Assembly (NCBI GenBank): GCA_032871835.1 | Contig: CM065299.1 | Coordinates: forward strand, 47,876,706-47,940,705 | DNA from: Dipteronia dyeriana | Lineage: Eukaryota > Streptophyta > Magnoliopsida > Sapindales > Sapindaceae | Direction: 5' to 3' | DNA length: 64,000 nt | Part shown: one piece after another, positions 1 through 10,959 of the stretch | Position numbering within the stretch: position 1 is the stretch's first letter | Layout: each line of letters starts with the position of its first letter | Position numbers and translations under genes: made by a program | Notes under the pieces: generated by a model | What the model was told of the DNA's origin: nothing | Databases searched by the model: none | What the model saw: only the letters and a program-made list of their open reading frames with translations

Positions 1-325
1 CAATACCACAAAAATGAAATGTAGGAATGAAGTTAGGAATCATATCATAACCTTGAGGATGCATTGGAGCCTTCCCATGTCTATGTGGTTATCTTGATTG
101 TTGCTGAGGAGCTTTCCTTTTTTGTTGTTGAGCAAGACTTGATTACTTCCTTAGTTGAGATTGCATGATAGGTATCTTCCCTTGATGAGCTTTCGGTTGA
201 GGGAAGTTAGCTTGAGGAACCCATGTAAGATGGGCTTGAGGTAGGCTTCTTGGTGCCACCTTCACTTGAGCACTACTTGAACACTCTCATAGGTCAAGCT
301 TCTTCCTATGTGATTGATGAGAAGA
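1..325 (-). pseudogene. Copia polyprotein, region after the gag zinc knuckle (continues left of window)
   Basis: This is the continuation, on the minus strand, of the copia gag that ends at 326. The reverse translation is rich in Gln, Lys and Pro, with runs such as SLAQQQKRKAPQQQ, and is broken by stops. That composition suits the spacer between the gag zinc knuckle and the protease in SIRE-like copia elements. No protease motif is reached before the window edge. The rest of the polyprotein and the second LTR must lie to the left, if they survive. Confidence 0.5.
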
Positions 326-1915
326 TTACCCATTAAAGTTAATGCTTCTTACAAAGATGGTCTTGCTTGGAGTGGAGGACACCTTGTCATCTTCAAATCC
401 AGGCCCCTTCTCATCACTTGGCCTCTTCCCAACATCTAGCATATGGTCAAGTTTTTTGGTGCTAGAGTTCATCTTGGCCAACAACTCTCTAGCATCTTCA
501 AGCTCTTTCTTCAACCCTTCTTCACTCCTCTTAGATCTCACCAACTCTTTATTTAGTTGGTCAACTTGAGTTGAGAGGTCTAGGTTTTCTTCTTTCAATC
601 TCTTGATCTCATTCTTGTTCTTTAACCTTAAGCTCTCAAACTTAACCATGTAGTCCTTGAGATCCATCCTATCCACACTTCCAATTGTGGATTGTGATGA
701 AGATCCATCATAACTTGAGTAGTCTTCCTCTTGACTTTCATTCTCTTCTTTACTAGCATATTTGCTCCTAAGAGAGGATGTAAATGCTATGATATTAGCC
801 ATGAGTTCTTTATCATCCGAAGACTCATCTCCTTCATTAGAGTTATCACCTTCACTCCATATGGCAGCTATCACTTTTCTCTTCTTCTTGACCTTGTGAT
901 TTGCACATTTCGGGGCAAAGTGACCTATTCCACCATATTTATAGCATTGGACTCCTTTCTTCTCGGTCTTTTCTTGCCTATGCTCAAACCTTTTGAAGGG
1001 AGCCTTTTTCTTCAAGTCTTGACCCTTGGATCCAAAACCTTTCTTCTCGGACTTGTAAAATTTCTTGAACTTCCTCATTAGCAAGGCCATTTCTTCATCT
1101 GAGTCATCACTCTCCTCCTTCTCAACTTTGGAGGCTTTCAAAGCAATGTCTTTTTACTTTTTCGATGGTGTGGGGTTAGGACATTTCCTAGATTCATAAG
1201 CTAGAAGCCTCCCAATCACTTCACTCGACTTCATGTCCTTGTAACCACTATTCTCTTCCAAAGCCGTCACCTTAGACTCAAATCTATCGAGTAGAGATCT
1301 CATAATCTTCTGCTTGATCTTCCTATCCAAATAAGGATCATCAAGTTGATGACTTTGGTTCACAATGTCCATCAACCTTACTTCAAAGTCATTGAAGCAC
1401 TCATTCTCATCCATCTTGAGCAATTCAAATTGCGTTTGGAGAACTTGAAGCTTCGACTCATAAACCAGATCGGTTCCCTCATGTGCAACTTCTAGGATAT
1501 CCCATGCTTCCTTAGCTATCCTAGTATTTTGAACCAACTTGTACTGGTTATCATCCATTGCATATAGGATGGCATGCATTGCCTTCCTATTCCACTTTGA
1601 AGCCTCAAACTCTAGTGCATTCCACTGTGCCTTTGGTTTGAGTACATCATCTCCTCCATCTGCAGGAGTCATCATGGGTGGAGTGTTTCCATCTTCAACT
1701 GCCATCCATGCCCTGTCATGAATTTGGCAAATGTACGACTCCATCTTGCCTTTCCAAGAGGCATAATTCAACTCGATGAGAAGTGGAGGTCTGGTGCTAG
1801 AAGCTCCCTCGTTGCCACCGTTTCCACTCAATGTGTTTAATGAATGAATGATATGAATGCAAATGTATGAATGATCAATACACAAACAAAATGCAACACA
1901 CACCAAAATGAGCAA
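326..1915 (-). pseudogene. gag: Ty1/copia Gag (UBN2-type capsid plus CCHC zinc knuckle), SIRE-like, one internal stop
   Basis: Gag packages the element RNA into cytoplasmic virus-like particles. Reading leftward from 1915, the first ~250 residues form a UBN2/gag-polypeptide domain with features such as NYASWKGKMESY, AKEAWDILEVAHEGT and LQTQFELLKMDENE. An in-frame TAA at 1154-1156 interrupts the frame; beyond it the same frame runs on for 275 codons to a stop at 326-328. The second part carries the acidic-Lys linker, a zinc knuckle near 915-960 and a coiled coil (about 540-660). The knuckle reads CYKYGGIGHFAPKC, where the usual second Cys is Tyr. With the stop, this argues against a working Gag. 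The true start is uncertain: family similarity begins ~30 codons after the first ATG. The primer site and LTR lie just upstream (1943-3524). Confidence 0.88.
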
Positions 1916-1942
1916 GGATCACCTATGTATGTCTAGGAACCT

Positions 1943-1954
1943 GCTCTGATACCA
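1943..1954 (-). other. Primer binding site for initiator-Met tRNA
   Basis: On the minus strand this reads TGGTATCAGAGC, complementary to the 3' end of plant tRNA-iMet. It lies two bases inside the internal edge of the LTR (1957-3524), where minus-strand DNA synthesis is primed. It fixes the element orientation as leftward and marks the LTR edge. Confidence 0.93.
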
Positions 1955-2822
1955 ATTGTAACAAATATTATGGTGTGTATAATATTAATCTAGAGGGGGG
2001 GTGAATAGATTTTAACAATTTTTACCTAATTTTCGTTAAAGGTCAAGTTGAAGAAAATGCCCCTAGCTAGTTACAATAAAATCACAAGTGCAAAAATACG
2101 GAAATAATAAAGACACTTGAGATATACGTGGAAACCCTCCAAATGGGAAAAACCATGGGCTGATGAGTGCGCCACACTAGAACCTCGAATCCACTAATGG
2201 CAAAGGAATTACAACCTAATCCCGATTTAATCCACTACCACTACCTAATCCCGGCATAAGTGAACCTAGTCCATCTTGCTTGCGATTTAGGCTACCTACT
2301 TCCCAATGAAGAGATAAAATGTCCTAAGTGAATATATGATGATATTCAATGAACAAACAAGGCTAGGAAACCCTATATGCTTATCTAGGATAAAGAGATG
2401 ACAATTAATGAAATCCTAGATATCAAGAGCTAAATGACATGTTCAAGAAGCTTAGCTAAACATAGATCAAACAATCCTATGAAGCTATCATAATACAACA
2501 CTCAATCATGGAATCACAAAAATCTCTAATTTGTATCTAAAAAATGTTCTAAGAGCATACAAATAATTAAAGAGAAGGTTTAGCAAGTAAAACACTTAAC
2601 TTGTAAGAAGATAGTGAAGAACTTACCACACAAGATGTGATGAAGCAACCCTATCCATTGATACACTCTAAATGAACTTAGATGATGCAAGATGAAGTTT
2701 TGATTGCACATGGGAATGCTTTGAGTGATTAAAAATGAGTTCTTGAAAGAGTTTTTCCTTTGAAATGTGTTCTAGGGAAAAATTTGATAATCTGAACTCA
2801 TACACGACCTTAAAGCACTGAG

Positions 2823-2823
<1 letters not shown>

Positions 2824-2861
<38 letters not shown>
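2824..2861. repeat. (TA)n microsatellite inside the copia LTR
   Basis: An uninterrupted run of alternating T and A of about 38 bases. Confidence 0.97.
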
Positions 2862-2863
<2 letters not shown>

Positions 2864-2919
2864 ATCCAAAAAAAGTGAGATCGTTTTGGAAAAAAATGTT
2901 CCAGCTTCCTCTGTGTGTG

Positions 2920-3180
2920 CTGGTTACTTGCGCTGGTCGAGTAGCGCACCACCAGCGCACAACCAAATTTTACAATAGGCGGTGGACGAGTGGCACAACA
3001 CATGCGCAAATCCTCTGGAATGTTTACGCTTGTAAGGCTGCGCTAGTCGAGTAGCGCATCACCAGTGCACGCCCATTTTTTTCAACTGTGTGCGGGTGCA
3101 GCAGCATAGCTCAGTGGCACATGACTAGCGGCGTTCCACTGGAATGTTGCACTTGTCGAGTAGCGCATCACCAGCCCAAA
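2920..3180. repeat. Three imperfect hairpin units in the copia LTR
   Basis: Three copies of a unit containing GTCGAGTAGCGCA(T/C)CACCAG occur at about 2936, 3046 and 3146. In the first copy the flanks form a perfect 9-bp stem: TGCGCTGGT at 2929-2937 and ACCAGCGCA at 2951-2959. The unit spacing is about 100 to 110 bases and the region is GC-rich against an AT-rich background. Confidence 0.8.
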
Positions 3181-3524
3181 GACTGTTTTCAACACTCAAA
3201 CATACAATTTCAACAAGTTCAAGAGTGATGAAAAATGCATCCTATTCTAATGCCAAACATGACATAAAACATTTAATTACAAGATGCAAATAAATCAACA
3301 AGAGCCATCAAAATGCACACAAGTAAACACTCAACTTATAAGAATTAAAGTTATGCATGAATTTGTGAGTATGTGCAACTATCTCTTCAAAGCAAGTAAG
3401 CACAAATTTTTTACCTTCGGTGCTTCTCCTCTTGAGGTCTTGAGAGCCTAAGCTACCCTTTCATAATACCCCAAACATGTGATTTGTTCACGAAATAAGC
3501 CATTCAACAATTGAGGACTTTACA

Positions 3525-3737
3525 CAGTGGTGTGTCCCATTTGGAGGGTTTCCACGTATACATCTTGTGTTATTTATATTTTCACACTTTACACTTGATG
3601 TTTTATGTTTATTTTATTTGGTGAATTTTGAATTTTGACTAATCAAGAAAAATTGGCAATTGACTTGATTAAAAACCTATTCACGCCCCCCCCCTCTCTA
3701 GGTTATTAGACACACTTTCTAGGGTTATTTTCAAGTA
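3525..3737 (+). repeat. 3'-terminal fragment of another SIRE-like LTR, plus strand
   Basis: Contains GGAGGGTTTCCACGTATACATC (start near 3541) and, near 3687, a CCTATTCAC + C-run + TCTCTAGG block. These are the reverse complement of matching landmarks at 1985-2150 in the adjacent minus-strand LTR. The fragment therefore looks like the end of a related LTR in the opposite orientation, into which the minus-strand element inserted. No primer site could be recognised at its right edge. Confidence 0.6.
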
Positions 3738-5290
3738 TAATTTCTGATTTTTTTCTGGAATTTATCCTTGGCTAGGTCGGTGCTATTCCCATCCTTGTTT
3801 CTGTTGTCGTTGTTGCTACCCTTATGCTGACCTTCTTTTTGGTTCTAGGACCGGGACTTAGCCTTCTTGGGCTTTGGTTCTTTGGGGCGCCTTCCATGCA
3901 TGAAGTGACCCTCGGTTGCAATTTCTTCCTCCTCGGCTAGTGCATACCTACCTTCTATGTCCATCAGATCTATATACCTGGTGAGGTTGGCTCTCATTAA
4001 GTCAAAGAATAATCGATCGTTCTATAAATTGTTTATAAATGTGACAATGATTGCTTTATCATTCGTGCTTCCGATCTCTGACACTGCCTGACAGAATCTC
4101 CCAAGGTCCTTTTTTAGTGACTCATCCTTTCCTTGCTTTGATTGGGAAAGATGAGCTACTAATTTTCTTCCAATGTACATTCCCGAGAAAATGCCTTGAG
4201 AAGGCTTTGCTTAATTTGCCAAAGTTTTCAATGTTTGTAGTAGGTAGTCTGCCAAACCATCGGGACCCTACATCTCTCAAGGTCTGAGGGAAATTGAGGC
4301 ACAACAAGGCATTGATATATGCATATTGGGCCATGGCACTCTTGTATCGCCTGATGTGTTCTTTCGGATCTGTATCTTTCTTGAACTGCTCAACATGCGG
4401 CATCTTGAATCTCTCTAGGAATGTTGTTTGGAAGACTTTGTTTATGAATGGGCTATCGGAGTCATCATCCGATAACTCATTGCGTCTGTAACGCCTAACT
4501 AATGCATCCATTTGACGCCTGTTATTTTGAACCTCCTGAGTTTAACTTTGTATTAAGTTGTCTCTCTCGCCTACTGGCTCCCTTGATGGTTAAATCCTTG
4601 GGTGACTGTTAAGCCTGTTATAAGCTTTTCCTTATCTTTTCTTCGGTTTTCTCGAGTCAAGCCCTATAGGTATATAGTTCCCCTGTGGAATTTTTGGTGA
4701 TGATAGTCGTCCTCTGATGATGACGACTGGTCCCTCCGCTGTGTATGTTTATGATATCGATCTTACCCCAGTGGGTCATGGGTACGTCTCCGATGATGTC
4801 GACTCTCTGTGGGTACTTCACAAGTTCAGGTTTGCTCTTGTGGTGTATCCCTTGACTGGAAAGCAAGATCTGGATTAATGTTTATTCCTGGCGCGTCTGA
4901 CTCTAGTCTGACTATTATCGACCGGAGCCTACCTGATGGGTGATCTAAGAGAGGCGGCTGGCTTGATGGAATCAACCCTTTTATGGTGGACAGATCTACT
5001 CATTCCCTGGTTGCATCTGCTAGTAAATGTTGCAGCGTCTCCCTGAATCACCGCACGATGTCCTCACTACTTGGAGGGACCTTCTAGACCCCTACTATAA
5101 GTGCCAACTGATTCCTAATCGTAATTCTTCTAGGATCTTAGGAGTTATCAACTCTATGTATATCATATGGCGAGTCTCAGATGTTCCTGGAACCATCTCC
5201 ATTTTCATTATTGGCCATTGTCTCAGGGGTTTTATTTTTATCGAATTTAATCTTCCCCTCTTCTTCTAGCTCCAATTATTGACGGCAGTT
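3738..5290 (-). pseudogene. gag: Ty3/gypsy Gag remnant (Retrotrans_gag), Tat-like
   Basis: The best-kept block is 4122-4511. It has features of the gypsy capsid domain: FKMPHVEQFKKDTDPKEHI, a run ending LNFPQTLRDVGSRWFGRLP, and GKLSKAFSRHFLG. Downstream, at about 3850-4000, the same strand encodes LTRYIDLMDIEGRYALAEEEE and a basic PKKAKSRS tail, typical of the region after the capsid. Upstream (about 4520-5270) an N-terminal region is legible only in pieces because of frameshifts and stops. Protease and pol are absent; unrelated sequence begins at 3737. The fragment resembles gag of elements A and B but is much more decayed. Confidence 0.72.
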
Positions 5291-5700
5291 TCTTGATGGT
5301 CAAGAAAGTCAACAACGTAAACTTCTGCAATCTATAATAGTAAAAAGATCATAAAAAATAGCTAAAACCAAAAAACCAAAAATACGTGGTAAAACTCCAA
5401 CGACCGGAGAAACGTCCACAGACAGTTGCATATGAAACCAAGTCAAATCCAGTAAAGAAATATTTGAATTACAACAATCGATCTCTCTTGCCTCTCTTAC
5501 TATTATTATGTGTGTTTACAACATGGTTTATAGACGTATTTATACATGTTAAGCTAGGGTTTTTTTTCTTGGCGTGCAAGCTAATGATTGTTAAAAAAGA
5601 GATATTTTGTATTTGGGTTTGTCTACTTAATGGCATTAATTGTATAGATTCTTTTTGACTACGTATATCTTGAGGAGAATATATTTGTTTCCCTCTAAAA
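5291..5700 (-). repeat. Degenerate primer site and LTR remnant of the gypsy fragment
   Basis: At 5294-5308 the plus strand reads tgatggtcaagaaag followed by tcaacaacg. Element D at 58965 has tgatggcgccagaaag followed by tgttaacggg, so this looks like a decayed primer site and LTR edge (about 5309). The sequence to about 5700 shares landmarks with the D LTR, for example a TATAGACGTATTTATACATG stretch near 5529 and CTTGGCGTGCAAG near 5569. The outer LTR end could not be found. Confidence 0.5.
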
Positions 5701-7064
5701 TTCCTCTTTTGTTAGGTGTGTGAGTTGTGTTGGCATTATTCTATATCAAAACAACATCTACTTTGTATTGTTTAGTTGTCTAGGATTCATGATGATTCAA
5801 GCTTCAAAGAAAAAATGACAACTATTCAAGCAAGATTAAGTCTTCAATGAGAAATGTGCTTCATTTTTCTACAAAGGTATATTACGACCTTTTTTCTCTT
5901 TCAAGGCTTAAGGCACACACACACAATTCATTCATTTGTGTCTCTGCATCATTGTGCCCCATTTATAACACATTCACACACTTGAAGATTAATGTTCATG
6001 CATTGGTATGAAAATAACATCTTTTGAAAATGCATGATTTGTGTTAGTATGTTTATATGTTTGTATAACATGGATATTGAACTTGAATTTGATGTTATAT
6101 TGTTCCTTATTGAGTTCCAGTCATTTCGGTTACTCATAATTTTGATTTCAAGTTCCGAGTCAAGAGATATGAAACTTTTCAGTCATGTTGCATGCATTGT
6201 CTTCATCTTCATGTATCGAGTTGAATTCTTATTTTCTGGGTTGAGTTTCTTATTTGTCCATGTTCGTGAGGGAGTCCCGGTTTGTAATCTTCAAACTGAT
6301 TCAAATTCGAAGTTCGGAGGCCGGAGAATGATCGAAGAACACTAGAGGAGAGCAAGGGAGAGGTACGATGGCAAAAGCCATCAAATACACACCCACACGA
6401 GATGGCGCGTGGCCATCTCGGCCACAAACCCTTTATGCCCCAAGATGCCCACATGCCATCTCAGGAAACCATTATCAAAGAGGTCATTTTGGTCTTTTCA
6501 TGCTAATTTTTTACTCTCTTTTATATATATCTTCCCTCTCTCATTTGAATCCAAGGAAAAAGAAAATGTTGTGCAGAAAAATTTCCAGATTTTTTCTCTC
6601 AACTTTGAATCACCATATCTCTCTCATTTCTAATCCGATTTGAGTGATTCTAGAAAGAGAAGTTTTGTATTGAAGTCCTCTATCATCTCCAAGCAACCTT
6701 GAAGTCATTTGTTCAAGTTTTCTAGTGAATCACACCATTTTCGTGACTGCACTTGAAATTGACAAGGTATTTGTTTATCTTTTGATTTCTTTGATTCTAA
6801 TGTTCAAATACCTTGGGTCTTCATCCTACTTGTGTGTATTTGACTTGAACATATGTTGATGAGTGATTGAGCTTCAATTAAATGCTAGTTTCGCTTAATT
6901 AGAAACTTGATTGTGAGTTAGGTTTCAATCAAACCTATGTTTTCACATAATTGTGAGTTGTATTGTGCTAGCATCTTATCTAGGGCTATTTGTGCTTTGA
7001 TTGACTTTATTTTTATGATTAATAGTTTTATCATGTGCTAGAACTCATTTTTTGAATAGATCTA
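5701..7064 (+). repeat. Copia LTR-like sequence, left part (interrupted by a solo LTR)
   Basis: AT-rich non-coding sequence with no believable gene. Phrases such as TCGTGACTGCACTTGAAATTG near 6740 and a short CA run at 5913-5922 resemble SIRE-type copia LTRs. It is cut at 7064 by the solo LTR, and the text resumes at 9482: GAATAGATCTA at 7054-7064 joins GGATTAGCAC. Short open frames here (for example 6034-6345 and 6368-6643) have no recognisable domain. Confidence 0.45.
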
Positions 7065-9476
7065 TGTTAGGATTATGCTCGATAGCAAGAGTATAATAAT
7101 GTATTTGACAATCTTTTCATATTAACAAAGTGATTTCTAGTTTAACAAATCTTATAGCATTTATTGTTTAATTATTATAATTATCAAAAGTAAATAATCA
7201 TAAGGTCAAAAGACTATGAGAAAAGAAGAATTGTTCATACATCTAGATATGTATGAGGTAGACACAATTCTTTAGTTAGTATTGAATAAATATTCACAAC
7301 AAAAGATAAAAGGTTGGGCGCCTTTATCTTGTCAAAGTTGTAGATTTTTTTTCTAGCATTTGAGTGGGATCAAATGTGTTATGATGAGTCTAAAATCATC
7401 AAAGTGTGGTCTCTTTGGGCAAAATAATCCAGTGCACTTGGTGCATTGAATAGGATCAAAATGAAATACTTTATCTAGAACCGTCAATGGATAAAAGTTT
7501 TCATTAGAAGACAATCGGAGAGTCTATCTGAATCCTGAGATAAATGATGGACTTATGGTTGCAAGTGTTATCATTTGATCTATCAATGATTACGATTATA
7601 TAGCATAGTCTATCCTCGATAGTTTGGTGGTATTCATTTGTTAATCGATAGAGGACTTCATTTATAAATATGGACATCGTGGCTCCATTTATATAATGAG
7701 AGTATAATAACATCATATGGATGTTTTGAGGTATTGGATATTAAATCTTAACGTTAAATGTTCAATAGTATCTATAAAAACATGGCTTCTGGACAAGTCA
7801 AAATATCCAAGTTCAAAATGTGGTCATATGAGTAAATATGGTAACTTAGAGAGCTATAGGCTGTCTATGAGCTCTTGGCGATTACTAGTATTCTTCACGA
7901 GGATACACTTTCTCCAATAAGGTTGTCTAGGGTATGAATGAGTAACATAAAGTTATTCTTTGTTTATTTAAGAGTTCAATTTTTGTTATTTAGTGGAATG
8001 AACTAAAATTAAATAGATCGGACCTAAGTGAATCATTTATTGATTGTGATTGAGTTGTGTCTATTGGAGCTTAAATTTAGATAGCCCGCCAAGTCCTCAA
8101 TCCACACGAACTTGCATGGATCACTTGATATATTCTACCGGACCAATTTAGGGGTCCATCTAGAATTGTATTAAGGCATGTGAACTTGTTTCTTTTTGTA
8201 AGAATAGGTCTAGTTCACATGTGAACTTTTTATTAAGGTCCAATGGATTTAATAAAATAAGAAAAATAATATATGGCCCATATACATGTGTTGGGCGGCA
8301 AGACTATTAAGAATAGCTTAAATTATATTATTTTTATTTTAAAAAATTAATTAATTTGTTGATTAATTAATTATTTAATTAACAGTCAAAATCTTTTTCC
8401 TAATAGGAGATTGTCTCATAAAATTATACTATTGTTAGTAGTATAATTAATATTAAAGACTATATTTGATAAGTAGATAAATAAAAGAAGTTATATATCT
8501 AATCAAATTAAGAAGTCTTTAATATGGTTACAAATACTCTATTGAGTTGGATTAGGAGTCTTGGTGTAGGATAGAATTTCTTTTTTGAAAATGATTCTTA
8601 ACCACCAAGTAAATCTATCTAAGGAAAGGATTCTTAACTACCAAGTAATCCCTCTTAGGAAAATAATCAAGTCTCCTAATTATATTCTTGTGAATTTTGG
8701 CCAGCTCATAAATATATATAAGAGGAAATAATTCCTTTTAGAAAAGGATTCTTAACCACCAAATAAATCCACCTAAGGAAAGGATTTCTGCCAACCAAGT
8801 AAATCCTTCTTAGGAAAGTATTTGTGATCATATATATATATCCTTGTGAATTTCGGCCAGCCCTATGATTTTTAGAGTAAAAATTTCGGCAAACCTAAGA
8901 GTTTTCTAAGAGAGAATTTTGCTTGGCAATAGAGAATTTTGAGAGAGAAAATTTAGTATTTTACTCTAGACAAAATTCAATCAACTCTAAGATATAGGAT
9001 ATGGAATTCGGCCAAGGAGAAAAGAGAAAAAGAGAACGTTTTTGTTTTTGATAGTATACTAGTATCCTTTACATCAAAAGGGTTTTATGTACAAAATCAA
9101 ATCGGGTTCATGCGAGTTTCAATCAAGTAGATTGATAATTCACAAGTGACCGGACGTTCTTGGATTTTTCTCTTGGAGGATATTTGTAACTAACAAAGAA
9201 AGGATTTTATTTGTCTCCATCCTCAGGTATACAGTTTAAAGAAAGGGAGCCCACACTCCTAGGTGATTCACATTCATGATTGGATTGGAAGATCTTGCAG
9301 AATCAATTCGGCGCTTGTTCAATCGTCACAAGAAAAAGGTACGATACTTTTATGTACGTCAATTAATCTAGGGTTAAGGTTCTTGTGATTAAAAAGGAAT
9401 TTATTTATTTATACGCAAACCTTAATTTTCATAAATTTTCTCACACTTCCGTTGCGTGGGTTTTATTTTCTCTACA
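7065..9476 (+). mobile_element. Solo LTR (copia) with ATCTA target-site duplication
   Basis: Starts TGTTAGGATTATGC at 7065 and ends TTTTCTCTACA at 9476. The 5 bases before (7060-7064) and after (9477-9481) are both ATCTA. Length is 2412 bases, with no internal region. It is therefore a solo LTR left by recombination between the two LTRs of a former element. It is AT-rich, with a dense TTAATTAATT block at about 8345-8385 and repeated AACCACCAAGTAAATC segments at 8590-8820. Close to its 3' end (9446-9456) is CTTCCGTTGCG, a motif shared by position with the LTRs at 12170 and 62730. Confidence 0.78.
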
Positions 9477-9481
9477 ATCTA

Positions 9482-10870
9482 GGATTAGCACATTTGATTT
9501 TATATTTGGAGTCTATTAGAGTTTAATTGACTATTTTGTGAATATATGCTCTAAATGATTGCTAGAGTTTTGATTGATCATATTTTGTGTATCTAGCATT
9601 TTTATTTTAGTTCTAAAGTCTTGAATATGTGCTTCATGATCATGTTTATTTCAGGCTTTAGTAACATGAATAAAATCTAGGTTTAAAGTGTGTGTTTGGA
9701 AATTTGGCATGCTCTAGATTTTTATTCAATTGTGAACTTTATTGCCTATGTCTAGATCTTCATGGAGTGTACCTAATCCATACATTTCATATGCTCATGC
9801 ATCATCTTGTGTGGTGTCATTTTTGGATTATAAACTATAAAATATACTTTGTGTGCTCATTGATTAATTCTAGTTTCCATAGAATTTGTTGATCTTCATT
9901 TTCTATGTTGCTTGCTTGTTTGTGTTTTGCATTTATGATCACTTAGCAATCGGAAGTCTTAGCTAGAGTCGAAAGGACTTGAATAACTAAGCAAGTGGAA
10001 GTCTGGACAAGAGGTAGGAGACCTCGGATTGTTGAGCAAGTCTTAGTTAGAGTCGGGAGGACTCGGATAACTAAGCAAGGAAGTCTTTCCTATGGTCAGA
10101 AGGATCCAGAAAGGTGAGCAACAAGTTCATTGAGTAGGATAAAAGGGTAGTTTCTAGGTGAAGGGGTCACTTGAGAGATTGTACTTATTTTATCTACTAG
10201 TGAATTTGATTTTGTTGGTGGTTGCTAACCCGTGGATGTTTCATCTTCAGAGGTTTACCACGTAAATATATTGTGACAACTTCTCTATCCCTATCTCTCA
10301 TTTATAGATGTGTAATTGATATTTTTTATATTGTCATATTTGTAATTGATTTCCTTACACATTATTGTTTCTATATGTTTTATAACTTTGTATCTTGTGA
10401 TATTCCATTCAAGTTGTAAAGTACCATATAGTAACACTCTAAGTACGACTTATGAAAGTTTGTTCTATATTGAATATATTTGTTCATAAGATACATTGAT
10501 TCTTGTTGTATGTTTTGTAGACTAAGAGTGGAAATTTGAGCATACTTGAATATATGTTTTTCTCATAACAATCATGTTGAATGTTAATTTGTGTACTTAT
10601 CAAGGTTTTGTCAGTAGTCTCGAAATAATTGTTAAAGTGAGAGACAACATACTCACCCCCCCCCCCCCCCCCCCTCAAGGTTGTTTAGTATAATCTTGTA
10701 GGTATTTACATCCTTGTGTTTGCGTAAGTATGTAGTGTTGTTACCACCTTGGGAGTTTCGTGGCTTAAACTAGAAAAGCGAAACTTTATGGAATCTTCTT
10801 TGTTATCCTGAGTAGGGCTGGGTACGCGGTAATACTTGGCTCATCCTTACTCTGATTTTCACTTAGTATT
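9482..10870 (+). repeat. Copia LTR-like sequence and leader, right part
   Basis: Resumes the sequence broken at 7064. It carries a direct duplication (about 9953-10000 and 10036-10080) built on AGTCTTAG(C/T)TAGAGTCG and GGACT(T/C)(G)GATAACTAAGCAAG. It also has AGAGGTTTACCACGTAAATATA at about 10250, a landmark of SIRE-type LTRs, and an ACATACTCAC-poly(C)-TCAAGG block at 10650-10680 like the LTR ends at 1985 and 3687. I see no gene. The stretch from 10700 to 10870 is unassigned. Confidence 0.45.
10656..10674. repeat. Poly(C) run
   Basis: Nineteen consecutive C. Shorter C or G runs at 1993 and 3687 occupy the equivalent position in related LTRs (CTATTCAC-C(n)-TCTAGG). Length is likely to vary between copies and between sequencing reads. 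Confidence 0.9.
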
Positions 10871-10959
10871 CCTATGACAAGGACTTGGACTTCATCGAGG
10901 ATATTGATATGGTGTTTTTTCCTGCTGAAGTGTCCTGCTTACGTGGTTTTTCGATGATT
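10871..10959. other. Unassigned sequence left of the truncated gag
   Basis: About 90 bases joining the copia LTR-like region to the left end of the minus-strand gag. A short plus-strand frame here (DKDLDFIEDIDMVFFPAE) is not recognised. The boundary of the truncated copia element lies in or near this interval. Confidence 0.3.

Larger units (their letters stand above)
1957..3524 (-). repeat. 5' LTR of the minus-strand SIRE-like copia element
   Basis: On the plus strand the LTR runs from TGTAACAAAT at 1957 to ...GGACTTTACA at 3524, so it has TG...CA ends. The internal edge is fixed by the primer site. The outer edge is supported because the reverse complement of about 3437-3524 matches the LTR start at 62372 (shared stretches such as GGCTTATTTCGT and AAGGGTAG). 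It contains the sequence CTATTCACCCCCCCTCTAG near its 3' end (minus strand), a (TA)n run at 2824-2861 and three hairpin-forming GC-rich units at 2920-3180. The partner LTR lies outside the window, so the TSD cannot be tested. Confidence 0.82.

Noticed and set aside
10656..10674. Poly(C) run as an assembly gap or artefact
   Set aside because: Related LTRs in the window carry shorter C runs at the same place (1993, 3687), so it is a real motif, though the exact length is unreliable.
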